The notes: a model not told the origin generated them from the letters alone. A stretch of 6,807 nt of DNA from Candidatus Curtissbacteria bacterium RIFCSPHIGHO2_12_FULL_41_17 (GCA_001774945.1 MFBL01000024.1:1-6807); one strand, 5' to 3'. Counted from the stretch's first letter, positions 1 through 5,629 are shown. Program-made: numbers and translations.

Positions 1-513
1 GTTTAGTTCATTTAATCTTTTTTTAAAAAGATTTTCGCGGAATCCACCCTCTTTAACAAATTTTGCCTTTAGAGCTTCTATTTGCTTTTTCAAAAGAAAA
101 GTCTCCATCTGGCAGAAAGTTAAAAGCATGTTGGCTGCTTTTCCGGGATCTTTAGGGAGATTGGGGATGTTGGGGACGTTGGGTTTAACCCAAACCGCCC
201 TAAAATCCCTAAAAACCCTAATTCTTTCATCTTGTTTGTCCCAGATGGATAGCTTTCTTTGCCTTAGGAAATCTTCGTAGTCTGTTGCCAGCTCTTTTAT
301 TGAGCCTTCGGCGACACCGCAGAGCTTAATATAAGTTTCCAGGCTTTGCATTGTGTAGCCTTCCGCAATATTCTGTTTCCCTGAACGCGCGGCTTGTTCC
401 ATTTGGTCCCAAGTTCTTGATTTTTTGTCTATGTACCGTTTTAGGAATTCGACTGTCAGATCGTGAATGACCGTTGCGAGAATAAAAGTTTTGAGGTGTT
501 TATACCCTTCCAT
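1..513 (-). CDS. Four-helix-bundle (23S rRNA IVS-like) protein, 3' end cut by window edge
   Basis: An open frame runs from the ATG at 513 to base 1 without a stop, giving 171 codons; the C-terminus lies outside the window. Residues 41-52 (AARSGKQNIAEG) match the signature of the four-helix-bundle family first noticed in proteins encoded in 23S rRNA intervening sequences. Residues 126-165, with AANMLL near the start and FVKEGGF near the end, resemble the C-terminal 'suffix' part of the version common in CPR genomes. The molecular function of this family is unknown. Residues 99-120 between predicted helices are low-complexity: an RVF/RDF/RAV repeat followed by PNV/PNI/PNL. The start lies 3 bp after the pepE stop and has no clear Shine-Dalgarno, which suggests translational coupling to pepE. 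No signal peptide or membrane segment is seen. Family call is fairly secure; function unknown. Confidence 0.82.
   Translation of the reverse strand, partial: MEGYKHLKTFILATVIHDLTVEFLKRYIDKKSRTWDQMEQAARSGKQNIAEGYTMQSLETYIKLCGVAEGSIKELATDYEDFLRQRKLSIWDKQDERIRVFRDFRAVWVKPNVPNIPNLPKDPGKAANMLLTFCQMETFLLKKQIEALKAKFVKEGGFRENLFKKRLNELN
157..183 (-). repeat. Three-unit 9-bp in-frame tandem repeat (PNV-PNI-PNL)
   Basis: Within the four-helix-bundle gene, three near-identical 9-base units encode Pro-Asn-Val, Pro-Asn-Ile and Pro-Asn-Leu (residues 111-119). The 9-bp period keeps the reading frame, so gain or loss of units would lengthen or shorten a linker without disrupting the flanking helices. Confidence 0.7.
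198..224 (-). repeat. Second 9-bp in-frame repeat (CCCTAAAAN units)
   Basis: On the plus strand three units start with CCCTAA (198, 207, 216); the first two differ only in the last base and the third is degenerate. On the coding strand they give Arg-Val-Phe, Arg-Asp-Phe and the start of Arg-Ala-Val (residues 99-106), just before the PNx repeat. Same period and same gene as the neighbouring repeat, but unrelated in sequence. Confidence 0.6.
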
Positions 514-516
514 GAA

Positions 517-1182
517 TTAGGTTTTGTTGAAAACTAAATATCTTCCTTCGCCGACCACTTTCACTTTGCTGCCATCGATTTTTATTGCTGTTTGATCATC
601 GATTGCATAAATGGCCCCTTTAATTTCTTTTGCAAGTTTTTCAAGAGTTTCTTTTCTTATATTTGGGAATAACTTACTGTTCAGGTGTGGGCGGATATGA
701 AAGTTGACAAGTTCCAAGCCGTGCTCATTTTGATATAAACTTTTAAGTTCTGGGTAATAAAGCTTTTTTGACTGGCTTAAAGAAATAGCTTGTCCTGCTA
801 TCATGCTTCCTGCGCTAATTCCCACATATACTCTGGTTTTAAGCATACTAGGTAAAATTTTTGCTAAACCTGATTTTTCAAGCCAGTACATCAAGTGAAA
901 CGTGTTGCCACCGCCGAAAAGCAAAACATCTGCCAGTTTCAGTCTTGGCAGCCAGAGATTTTTAGGAAGCGCAGAGATATCTACAATATCGATTGAAGCA
1001 AAACCAAGCTTTTTGCAGTTTGAAAGATCATCAATAAGCCACCGTTTATCCCCTTCTTCGACATTGGCTGCGGTTGGGATAAAGGCAAGGTTTGTTTTGG
1101 CAAATGTTTTACCAAGAAGATCCAAAAGAGCATTGGCAATGGTTTTATTGCATAGGCCGTTGGAGGTTAGTAAAAGTTTCAT
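517..1182 (-). CDS. pepE: Peptidase S51 family, dipeptidase E-like (PepE)
   Basis: A 221-residue protein of the S51 serine peptidase family (PepE/cyanophycinase fold). Known PepE enzymes are cytoplasmic and cut N-terminal Asp-X dipeptides. The nucleophile elbow is GISAGSM with Ser123. FGGGNTFHLM (residues 89-98) is the glycine-rich substrate-binding loop. His166 in RPHLNS is the likely catalytic histidine, by analogy with the NPHF histidine of enteric PepE. I could not assign the third triad residue with certainty. Length fits the family (about 220-235). The start is supported by AGGA at 1190-1193, 7 nt upstream of the ATG. The gene begins 2 bp after the pheT stop and ends 3 bp before the next gene, so it is probably cotranscribed with pheST. 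Substrate specificity is inferred from family only; relatives in other lineages may act on other small acidic peptides. Confidence 0.85.
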   Translation of the reverse strand: MKLLLTSNGLCNKTIANALLDLLGKTFAKTNLAFIPTAANVEEGDKRWLIDDLSNCKKLGFASIDIVDISALPKNLWLPRLKLADVLLFGGGNTFHLMYWLEKSGLAKILPSMLKTRVYVGISAGSMIAGQAISLSQSKKLYYPELKSLYQNEHGLELVNFHIRPHLNSKLFPNIRKETLEKLAKEIKGAIYAIDDQTAIKIDGSKVKVVGEGRYLVFNKT

Positions 1183-1184
1183 TT

Positions 1185-3245
1185 TTATTTCCTAATTTGG
1201 GCACGGAAGGTTTTGGTAAGTCGCGCGGATATTTTTTCGCGCACTAGCGTCACCTCTTTTTGAGTCGGTGTTCGGTCTGATCGCTGATAAGTTAACCTGA
1301 GGGTAACTGATTTTTTGCCAGTGCCAATTTTTTCATCTTCAAAAACATCGATAATTTCAATTTTCTTAACTAGCGGCGAGCCGGATTTTTTAACTTCCGC
1401 AACAATTTCACCAACCGGAGCTTTAGAATCAAAGATGGCAGAAATGTCTTCAATTACCGGCGGATACTTAGGTATGTTCTTATAAGTGTTAAGAATTTGG
1501 GGTGAGTCAAAAAGCCTCGTAAGATTAATCTCGCAGCTCGCCAGCTGTCCAGCGATGGCAAAGTGATCAGAAACTTTCGAATTCAAAATGCCGACCCTGC
1601 CTATTTCTTGTCCCAGTACAGTTATTTGGGCTGTTTGGTCTTTTTCAAAAAGTTCATCTTCTTTTTCCAGTTTTTGCCATTTAGCATCCCTATCTAAAAT
1701 CGCAAAGATATTCTCGATAAAACCTTTTATCTCGTAAAAAGTGCTATTTTGGAAAATTGCGGCGAACATTAAATCCTGTTTAGGCAGTTCATTTTCGGTT
1801 TTTAGATAAGTTTTGGCAACCTCAAAAATTTTAATATCAGATTTTAAGTTTTGGTTTTTGGCGATAACATTGACAAGTGAAACTAAAAGCGTCGGGCGCA
1901 TGAACTGCCATTCGGAAGTTAAGGGATTGGCCAGCGCAATGGCATTTTTTTCTTCGGTATCTGTGAGGAACAATAATTCTTTTGAAATAATTGAATAAGT
2001 CATAACTTCTGTTAAACCCAAAAACTTTAGGGCTTTTTTGAGGTCGATTACTTTTGAAAGTTCGGACTCTGGTACATCCGGTACAATGCCGGAGGGCAGT
2101 TTTGAAGGCAGTCGCCAGTAGCCGTAAATTCTGGCAATTTCTTCTATTAAATCGACATCATCTTGGATGTCGCTGGTTCGCCAGGAAGGAGCGGTTGCCA
2201 AGATTGTCTGATTTTGGATTTTTGCAGAAAAACCCAGAAGATTTAAAATTTTTTGCGCTTCCTCTATCTTGATATCGATTCCCAGATAACTATTAAGTTT
2301 ACTGATCGCTAAACTTGTTTCCTGTTTCTTGCTTGCCCTGAGTGCGATCGAAGGGTTTGCTGTTTGGTAAATGTCCGTAAGTTCCGAGGCGATTTTGGCG
2401 CCGGCAATTTTTTTAGCAAGGTAAACTGCTCTTGCCAACGCTTGGGGTATTGCTTCTATATCAACCCCTTTTTCAAATCTTGCGGCCGCTTCGGTTCTAA
2501 AAGATAAGACTTGGGTGGTTTTGCGAATATTAATTGGATTATATGTCTGGACAAAGAGGACAACTCTTTTGGTGCGTTTTGTGATTTGCGAATTTTCGCC
2601 TCCCATTATGCCGCAGAGGTCAATAAGTCTTTGGTCGTTCTCGATAACTATAGCGTTCTGCGGGAGTTTGCGAATTTGGCCGTCTAAAGTTTTTATTTTT
2701 TCGCCTTCTTTTGATTCTCTTAAAATCATTCTATTTTTTTTGATTTTGTCATAGTCAAAAGTATGCATGGGTTGTCCAAGCTCAAGCATTATATAGTTGG
2801 AAATATCAACAATATTGTTGATTGCTCTAATACCTGATTTCTGCAGGCGGTTTTTGATAGTAGCCGGTGAAGATTTTATTTTGACGTTATCGACAACGAT
2901 TGCCGTAAAGCGCGGGCAGAGCGACTTGTTTTTGATAACAACGTCAAGCGGCAGAGGGGAACTTATGTCCGGTTCCAGAATTAAATTTAGGCCTTTTGGC
3001 GGGACAAGTTGACATTTTTCACCCCGATAAGAAAGTATGCTGTTTGCTTCCCTGGCTAAACCGAAGATAGAAGCCATGTCGTATCTGTTGCTGGTAACCT
3101 CGACTTCAAAGATTATTTCGTCTTTTTGTTTTTCCAAGCGTTCAATGGTAGGCCCGGAAAGCGAAAGATAACCGGCTAAGGTTTTGGCAGCAACATCTGT
3201 TTTTAAATATTCTCTAAGCCAGGAAACGGGTACCTTAATATTCAT
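1185..3245 (-). CDS. pheT: Phenylalanine--tRNA ligase beta subunit, without the N-terminal tRNA-binding domain
   Basis: PheT pairs with PheS in an (alpha-beta)2 enzyme that charges tRNA-Phe. At 686 residues it is about 110 shorter than E. coli PheT. The N-terminal IKVPVSWLREYL is normal, but residues 28-45 pass directly from SLSGPTIERLE to the FEVEVTSNRYD segment, so the EMAP-II-like tRNA_bind insert is missing. The B3/B4 editing region (about 95-275), B5 domain (about 305-380), catalytic-like core (about 395-580) and C-terminal FDX-ACB anticodon-binding domain (about 592-686, YPPVIEDIS...) are present. In the editing pocket His161, Gly215, Thr251 and Ala253 match E. coli His265, Gly318, Thr354 and Ala356, but Phe231 replaces Glu334. 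The ATG directly abuts the pheS TAG with no spacer and no clear Shine-Dalgarno, so it is probably coupled to pheS. No frameshift or internal stop is seen. Confidence 0.97.
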   Translation of the reverse strand: MNIKVPVSWLREYLKTDVAAKTLAGYLSLSGPTIERLEKQKDEIIFEVEVTSNRYDMASIFGLAREANSILSYRGEKCQLVPPKGLNLILEPDISSPLPLDVVIKNKSLCPRFTAIVVDNVKIKSSPATIKNRLQKSGIRAINNIVDISNYIMLELGQPMHTFDYDKIKKNRMILRESKEGEKIKTLDGQIRKLPQNAIVIENDQRLIDLCGIMGGENSQITKRTKRVVLFVQTYNPINIRKTTQVLSFRTEAAARFEKGVDIEAIPQALARAVYLAKKIAGAKIASELTDIYQTANPSIALRASKKQETSLAISKLNSYLGIDIKIEEAQKILNLLGFSAKIQNQTILATAPSWRTSDIQDDVDLIEEIARIYGYWRLPSKLPSGIVPDVPESELSKVIDLKKALKFLGLTEVMTYSIISKELLFLTDTEEKNAIALANPLTSEWQFMRPTLLVSLVNVIAKNQNLKSDIKIFEVAKTYLKTENELPKQDLMFAAIFQNSTFYEIKGFIENIFAILDRDAKWQKLEKEDELFEKDQTAQITVLGQEIGRVGILNSKVSDHFAIAGQLASCEINLTRLFDSPQILNTYKNIPKYPPVIEDISAIFDSKAPVGEIVAEVKKSGSPLVKKIEIIDVFEDEKIGTGKKSVTLRLTYQRSDRTPTQKEVTLVREKISARLTKTFRAQIRK

Positions 3246-4268
3246 CTAAAATTGCTCTAGGAATCTAATGTCGTTTTGATAAAGAAGTCTTATATCATTT
3301 ACGTCTGTTTTCATAGCAATTGTTCTTTCCACTCCCCAGCCAAAAGCAAATCCGCTGTATACGGAGGGGTCAATCTTGCCATTTTTTAAAACTTTGGGAT
3401 GGACCATTCCCGCTCCGCCAAGTTCCAGCCAGCCGTCTTTGCAAAGACGGCATCCACGCCCCGAGCAGATCGAGCAAGTGACGTCGACCTCAAATGACGG
3501 TTCTGTAAATCTGAAATGATGAGGGCGGAGTCTTGTTATCCTTTGTGGACCGAAAAATCTTGTAGTGAAATAATCAAAAGTACCTTTTAAAGTGGGAATC
3601 GAAACGTTTTTGTCAATTAAAAGCCCTTCGAATTGGTGAAACATTGGGGTATGAGAAATATCAATTTGTCTTCTGTAGCATCTGGCGACATTGAGCATTC
3701 TTATTGGAGGGTGTTTAAGTCTTTCCATTTCCCGTATTTGTCCGTTAGAAGTATGGGGAGTCAGAACAAGGCTTCCGAGTTTGGGTTTTAGAGAACTTTT
3801 TACAAAAAAAGTTTCCCAGTCATCTCTCGCCGGATGGTTTTTAGGCATATTAAGCGATTCGAAAACATACCAGTCCCAGTCTATTTCAGGGTAGCTTTGT
3901 AAATGAAATCCTAGTTGTCGGAAAATATAAACGATTTCTTCTATAGCCTGAGAAACCAGATGAAGGTGGCCGAGGGCTCTTTTTTTGCCCGGGGCAGTAA
4001 CATCAATGTACCCTTGCGACTTTTCCTTTTTAAGTTCGCTTCTTTTTCTTGCAAATTCAGTTTCTAGATTTTTCTTGGCGACATTAATAAGCTTGCCAAA
4101 CCTTGGTCGATCTCTCTTTGGCAGTTTGGAAATTTCTTTAGTTAGCTTAGTAAATTGACCACCTTTGCCGAAAGTTTCAATGTAAACTTGCTGCAGATCT
4201 TTTAAAACTTTGACCGATGTGACCTTCGCCTTGGTAGAGTCAAAAGTCTTGCGGATGTTTTGATCCAT
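3246..4268 (-). CDS. pheS: Phenylalanine--tRNA ligase alpha subunit
   Basis: PheS is the catalytic subunit of class II phenylalanyl-tRNA synthetase. This one has 340 residues (E. coli 327). Residues 1-85 form the charged helical N-terminal arm. Class II motif 2 is at 197-219 (CYRRQIDISHTPMFHQFEG) and motif 3 at 306-315 (GFAFGWGVER); Ala308 is the Phe-pocket alanine equivalent to E. coli Ala294. HPARD (145-149) and HTSNGQIR (172-179) are the other family landmarks; HTSNGQIR differs from the more usual HTSPVQIR. Residues 265-276 hold a C-x2-C-x4-C-x2-C knuckle, as in many non-enteric bacterial PheS proteins. The ATG at 4268 has no Shine-Dalgarno, and a consensus -10 box ends only 9 nt upstream, so a leaderless mRNA is likely. 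It is preceded by a terminator, so it may be transcribed apart from rplT. Confidence 0.97.
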   Translation of the reverse strand: MDQNIRKTFDSTKAKVTSVKVLKDLQQVYIETFGKGGQFTKLTKEISKLPKRDRPRFGKLINVAKKNLETEFARKRSELKKEKSQGYIDVTAPGKKRALGHLHLVSQAIEEIVYIFRQLGFHLQSYPEIDWDWYVFESLNMPKNHPARDDWETFFVKSSLKPKLGSLVLTPHTSNGQIREMERLKHPPIRMLNVARCYRRQIDISHTPMFHQFEGLLIDKNVSIPTLKGTFDYFTTRFFGPQRITRLRPHHFRFTEPSFEVDVTCSICSGRGCRLCKDGWLELGGAGMVHPKVLKNGKIDPSVYSGFAFGWGVERTIAMKTDVNDIRLLYQNDIRFLEQF

Positions 4269-4277
4269 ATGGAGCTA

Positions 4278-4307
4278 ATTATAACGAAGGCAGAAGTTTT
4301 TTGTCAT
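4278..4307 (-). promoter_or_regulatory. Predicted sigma70-type promoter of pheS (ATGACA-18-TATAAT)
   Basis: The -35 box ATGACA (4302-4307, 5 of 6 consensus) and a perfect -10 box TATAAT (4278-4283) are 18 bp apart. Transcription should begin around 4272-4268, at or within a few bases of the pheS ATG. The -35 box lies directly after the U-tract of the upstream terminator. This is the expected arrangement if pheST is restarted after termination of the preceding transcript. Prediction from sequence only. Confidence 0.7.
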
Positions 4308-4308
4308 T

Positions 4309-4349
4309 AAAAACCTCTCGGACTTAAAAAATGCTTTAAGAACGAGAGG
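4309..4349 (-). terminator. Rho-independent terminator between rplT/leader RNA and pheS
   Basis: In the transcript CCTCTCG (4343-4349) pairs with CGAGAGG (4314-4320), followed at once by five U (4309-4313). An inner stem CUUAAA/UUUAAG (4335-4340 with 4323-4328) extends the hairpin across small internal loops. The GC-rich basal stem followed by a U run is a classic intrinsic terminator. It would end both the 230-nt RNA and read-through from the ribosomal-protein operon, or act as an attenuator for pheST if an antiterminator exists. I found no segment that clearly sequesters the CCTCTCG strand. Confidence 0.72.
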
Positions 4350-4389
4350 CGGTCAAACTTATATTCGCTTTGCAGAAAACCTTACGCTC

Positions 4390-4473
4390 TTAGCGTAGGG
4401 ATGAATGCAAAAAAGCGAATACATACTTTCGAGGGATAAAAGCATAAAATGTTAGGGTTTTCTGCGAGCTCAT
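4390..4473 (-). other. Possible Phe-containing leader-peptide frame (27 codons)
   Basis: ATG at 4473 to TAA at 4390 encodes 27 residues with four Phe (positions 9, 12, 19, 21) and two Tyr. The FAF codons lie inside one strand of a 10-bp helix, and the stop falls in the loop of the next hairpin. In E. coli the same spot, between rplT and pheS, carries the Phe-rich pheM attenuator peptide. Against it: there is no Shine-Dalgarno, the T-rich DNA gives Phe in other frames too, and I found no antiterminator. A suggestion only. Confidence 0.22.
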
Positions 4474-4546
4474 GTAAACTTAAAATACAATACCGAGGGC
4501 CCTTCGGCAGTGAGCTCAGGGCCGAACTGCTTTTAGCCTTCGGAAG

Positions 4547-4575
4547 TTTATAGCAAGTGAAAATCAACTTGTCAA
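4547..4575 (-). promoter_or_regulatory. Predicted strong sigma70-type promoter at the rplT 3' end (TTGACA-17-TATAAA)
   Basis: A perfect -35 box TTGACA (4570-4575) overlaps the rplT stop codon, whose TGA is part of the box. The -10 box TATAAA (4547-4552, 5 of 6) follows at the optimal 17 bp. Initiation is expected near 4540. The downstream 230 nt contain no convincing gene before a terminator, so this promoter most likely drives a structured RNA or leader. Confidence 0.75.
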
Positions 4576-4913
4576 GCTATCTTTTTAACAAGCTTGTTAA
4601 AAATCTGAGGATTCTCAAGTGCAATTTGAGCAAGAATTTTCCTGTCGATTTCTATCTTTTGTGATTTTAATTTGCCGATGAATTGACTGTAAGAAAGATT
4701 ATGAGTTCTTAGTTGCGCATTAATGCGAATAATCCATAGCGATCTCATGTCACGTTTTTTGCCTTTTCTACCCCGGTAAGCATCGGCACCTGCATGGACC
4801 GTCGCCTCTTTTGCTTGTTTTATGAGTTTAGATCTGCCGCCCCTGTACCCCTTAGCAAGTTTCAGAATTTTCTTGTGTCTTTTGTGGGAGGTAACTCCCC
4901 GTTTAACTCGCAT
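4572..4913 (-). CDS. rplT: 50S ribosomal protein L20
   Basis: L20 binds 23S rRNA early in large-subunit assembly, and in model bacteria it also represses its own operon by binding mRNA. The 113-residue product starts MRVKRGVTSHKRHKKILKLA and continues with KGYRGGRSKL, the basic rRNA-binding helix of the family. DMRSLWIIRINAQLR (residues 56-70) is the conserved core of the globular domain. Length matches the family (E. coli 118). The ATG lies inside the end of rpmI (11-bp overlap, ATGCGAGTTAA) without a clear Shine-Dalgarno, so translation is probably coupled to rpmI. It stops at TGA, which forms part of a -35 box for the next transcription unit. Confidence 0.98.
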   Translation of the reverse strand: MRVKRGVTSHKRHKKILKLAKGYRGGRSKLIKQAKEATVHAGADAYRGRKGKKRDMRSLWIIRINAQLRTHNLSYSQFIGKLKSQKIEIDRKILAQIALENPQIFNKLVKKIA

Positions 4914-5100
4914 ATGGCAATAGTTTTTCGATTACCTTTTTATCGGGTTTTGAGACAGAAGCGCGGCGTTTATATCGTGATTTGGCAGACTTTGATTTAG
5001 CCGCTTTTAGATGGCCTGCCATTTGGCGCATTCTAATAAATTTGCCTGTTTTTGTCACTTTAAATCTTTTAAGAACTGCTTTTTTCGTCTTTAGTTTCAT
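4903..5100 (-). CDS. rpmI: 50S ribosomal protein L35
   Basis: A 65-residue, highly basic protein with the L35 layout: N-terminal MKLKTKKAVLKRFKVTKTGK, a central Lys/Arg-rich stretch, and the C-terminal SKPDKKVIEKLLPYA that matches the family SKADKK...LLPY ending. Length equals that of E. coli L35. Its first 32 bases overlap the infC end in another frame. There is no recognisable Shine-Dalgarno before the ATG, so ribosomes finishing infC probably feed its translation. In E. coli this is the point where L20 acts to repress rpmI and rplT; I cannot tell from this sequence whether the same mRNA fold is present. Confidence 0.97.
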   Translation of the reverse strand: MKLKTKKAVLKRFKVTKTGKFIRMRQMAGHLKAAKSKSAKSRYKRRASVSKPDKKVIEKLLPYAS

Positions 5101-5629
5101 TTGGTTTTTTCTTTGATGGCTTTTGCGCAGGTTTTAATGTTGTTACCAACCTTCTGCCTTCAAATTTTTCCTCTCTCTCCTTTTCTGCTACATTTGCAAG
5201 TTCTGCCATTATTCTTAAAAGAAGCTTTGGGCCAAATTCGGTGTGGGCCATTTGTCTCCCAGTAAATATTATCGAAACTTTAACTAAATCCCCCTCTGAA
5301 AGAAATTTTTTTACTCTTTCCAGCTGAGTGTTTAAATCGTGTTCCCCTATAAACGGCGAGAAACGTACTTCTTTTAGTTCTGTCTGTTTTGTATGTTTCC
5401 TTGCTTCTTTTTCCTTTTTTTGTTCAAGATATTTGAACTTCTTAAAATCTATTAATTTAGCAACAGGAGGTTTGGCGTCGGGTGCGATTTCAATTAAATC
5501 CAATTCCAGGCCTTGGGCCTTTTTGAGAGCTTCCGAAAGAGGCATAATCCCTACCTGCTTTCCATCTTCTGCGATAACCCTCAGCTCCTGGGCCGTAATC
5601 TGATGATTAAATTTATAAAATTTCTTTAC
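5069..5629 (-). CDS. infC: Translation initiation factor IF-3, with predicted GUA start codon
   Basis: IF-3 binds the 30S subunit, keeps it apart from 50S and checks the start codon and initiator tRNA. From the proposed start the product has 186 residues (E. coli 180). The N-domain runs over residues 4-78 (FYKFNHQITAQELRVI, then GIMPLSEAL and the helical KLIDFKKFKY linker region). The C-domain runs over about 84-170 (KEVRFSPFIGEHDLNTQL, IIFTGRQMAHTEFG). A Lys-rich tail of about 17 residues follows. The first ATG in frame, at 5545, would remove the first 28 residues, which are clearly IF-3-like. Between the in-frame stop (5660-5662) and that ATG there is no ATG, GTG or TTG. GGAGG at 5636-5640 is 6 nt from GTA at 5627-5629, which gives the right N-terminus. 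Gap to thrS is 40 bp; the 3' end overlaps rpmI by 32 bp. Confidence 0.93.
   Translation of the reverse strand, partial: VKKFYKFNHQITAQELRVIAEDGKQVGIMPLSEALKKAQGLELDLIEIAPDAKPPVAKLIDFKKFKYLEQKKEKEARKHTKQTELKEVRFSPFIGEHDLNTQLERVKKFLSEGDLVKVSIIFTGRQMAHTEFGPKLLLRIMAELANVAEKEREEKFEGRRLVTTLKPAQKPSKKKPNETKDEKSSS

Larger units (their letters stand above)
4309..4540 (-). ncRNA. Candidate structured RNA (small RNA or pheST leader), unidentified
   Basis: About 230 nt lie between a strong predicted start near 4540 and an intrinsic terminator, with no convincing protein gene. Possible helices in the transcript are: UUCGGC/GCCGAA (4526-4521 with 4508-4503); a 7-bp GAGCUC-centred pairing (4517-4511 with 4472-4466); GCAGAAAACC (4465-4456) with GGUUUUCUGC (4381-4372), 10 bp; UAUUCGCUUU (4421-4412) with AAAGCGAAUA (4371-4362), 10 bp; and UACGCU-AAG-AGCGUA (4397-4383). 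The two 10-bp pairings cross, so they form either a pseudoknot or mutually exclusive states. I see no T-box GGUGG-ACCGCG core, no RNase P GAGGAAAGUC, no SRP RNA GGAAG/GCAGCC signature, and no tmRNA acceptor or T arm. The identity is unknown; it could be a free small RNA or a regulatory leader of pheST. Confidence 0.55.

Noticed and set aside
3435..3475. Cysteine knuckle in PheS as a novel zinc-finger insertion
   Set aside because: The C-x2-C-x4-C-x2-C segment is found in PheS of many other bacteria, so it is ordinary for the family.
4309..4475. T-box riboswitch controlling pheST
   Set aside because: The position and the AAGUUUGACCGCC just before the terminator are suggestive, but the GGUGG part that pairs with the tRNA acceptor end is absent, and I see no stem I with specifier or AGAGA-type landmarks.
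4491..4526. GC-rich palindromes as a second terminator or operator
   Set aside because: They have no U-tract after them and fit better as the 5' helices of the predicted RNA.
4309..4540. tmRNA, RNase P RNA, SRP RNA or 6S RNA
   Set aside because: None of the short conserved motifs I know for these is present, and the two ends of the RNA are not complementary as 6S or tmRNA would need.
4382..4567. 61-codon open frame on the minus strand across the rplT-pheS interval
   Set aside because: It starts upstream of the predicted RNA start, lacks a ribosome binding site and family resemblance, and other frames in the same AT-rich DNA are equally open. The helices and promoter explain the interval better.
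5069..5545. infC starting at the ATG at 5545
   Set aside because: This would delete the first 28 residues of the IF-3 N-domain, which are encoded in frame upstream, and there is no good Shine-Dalgarno before that ATG.
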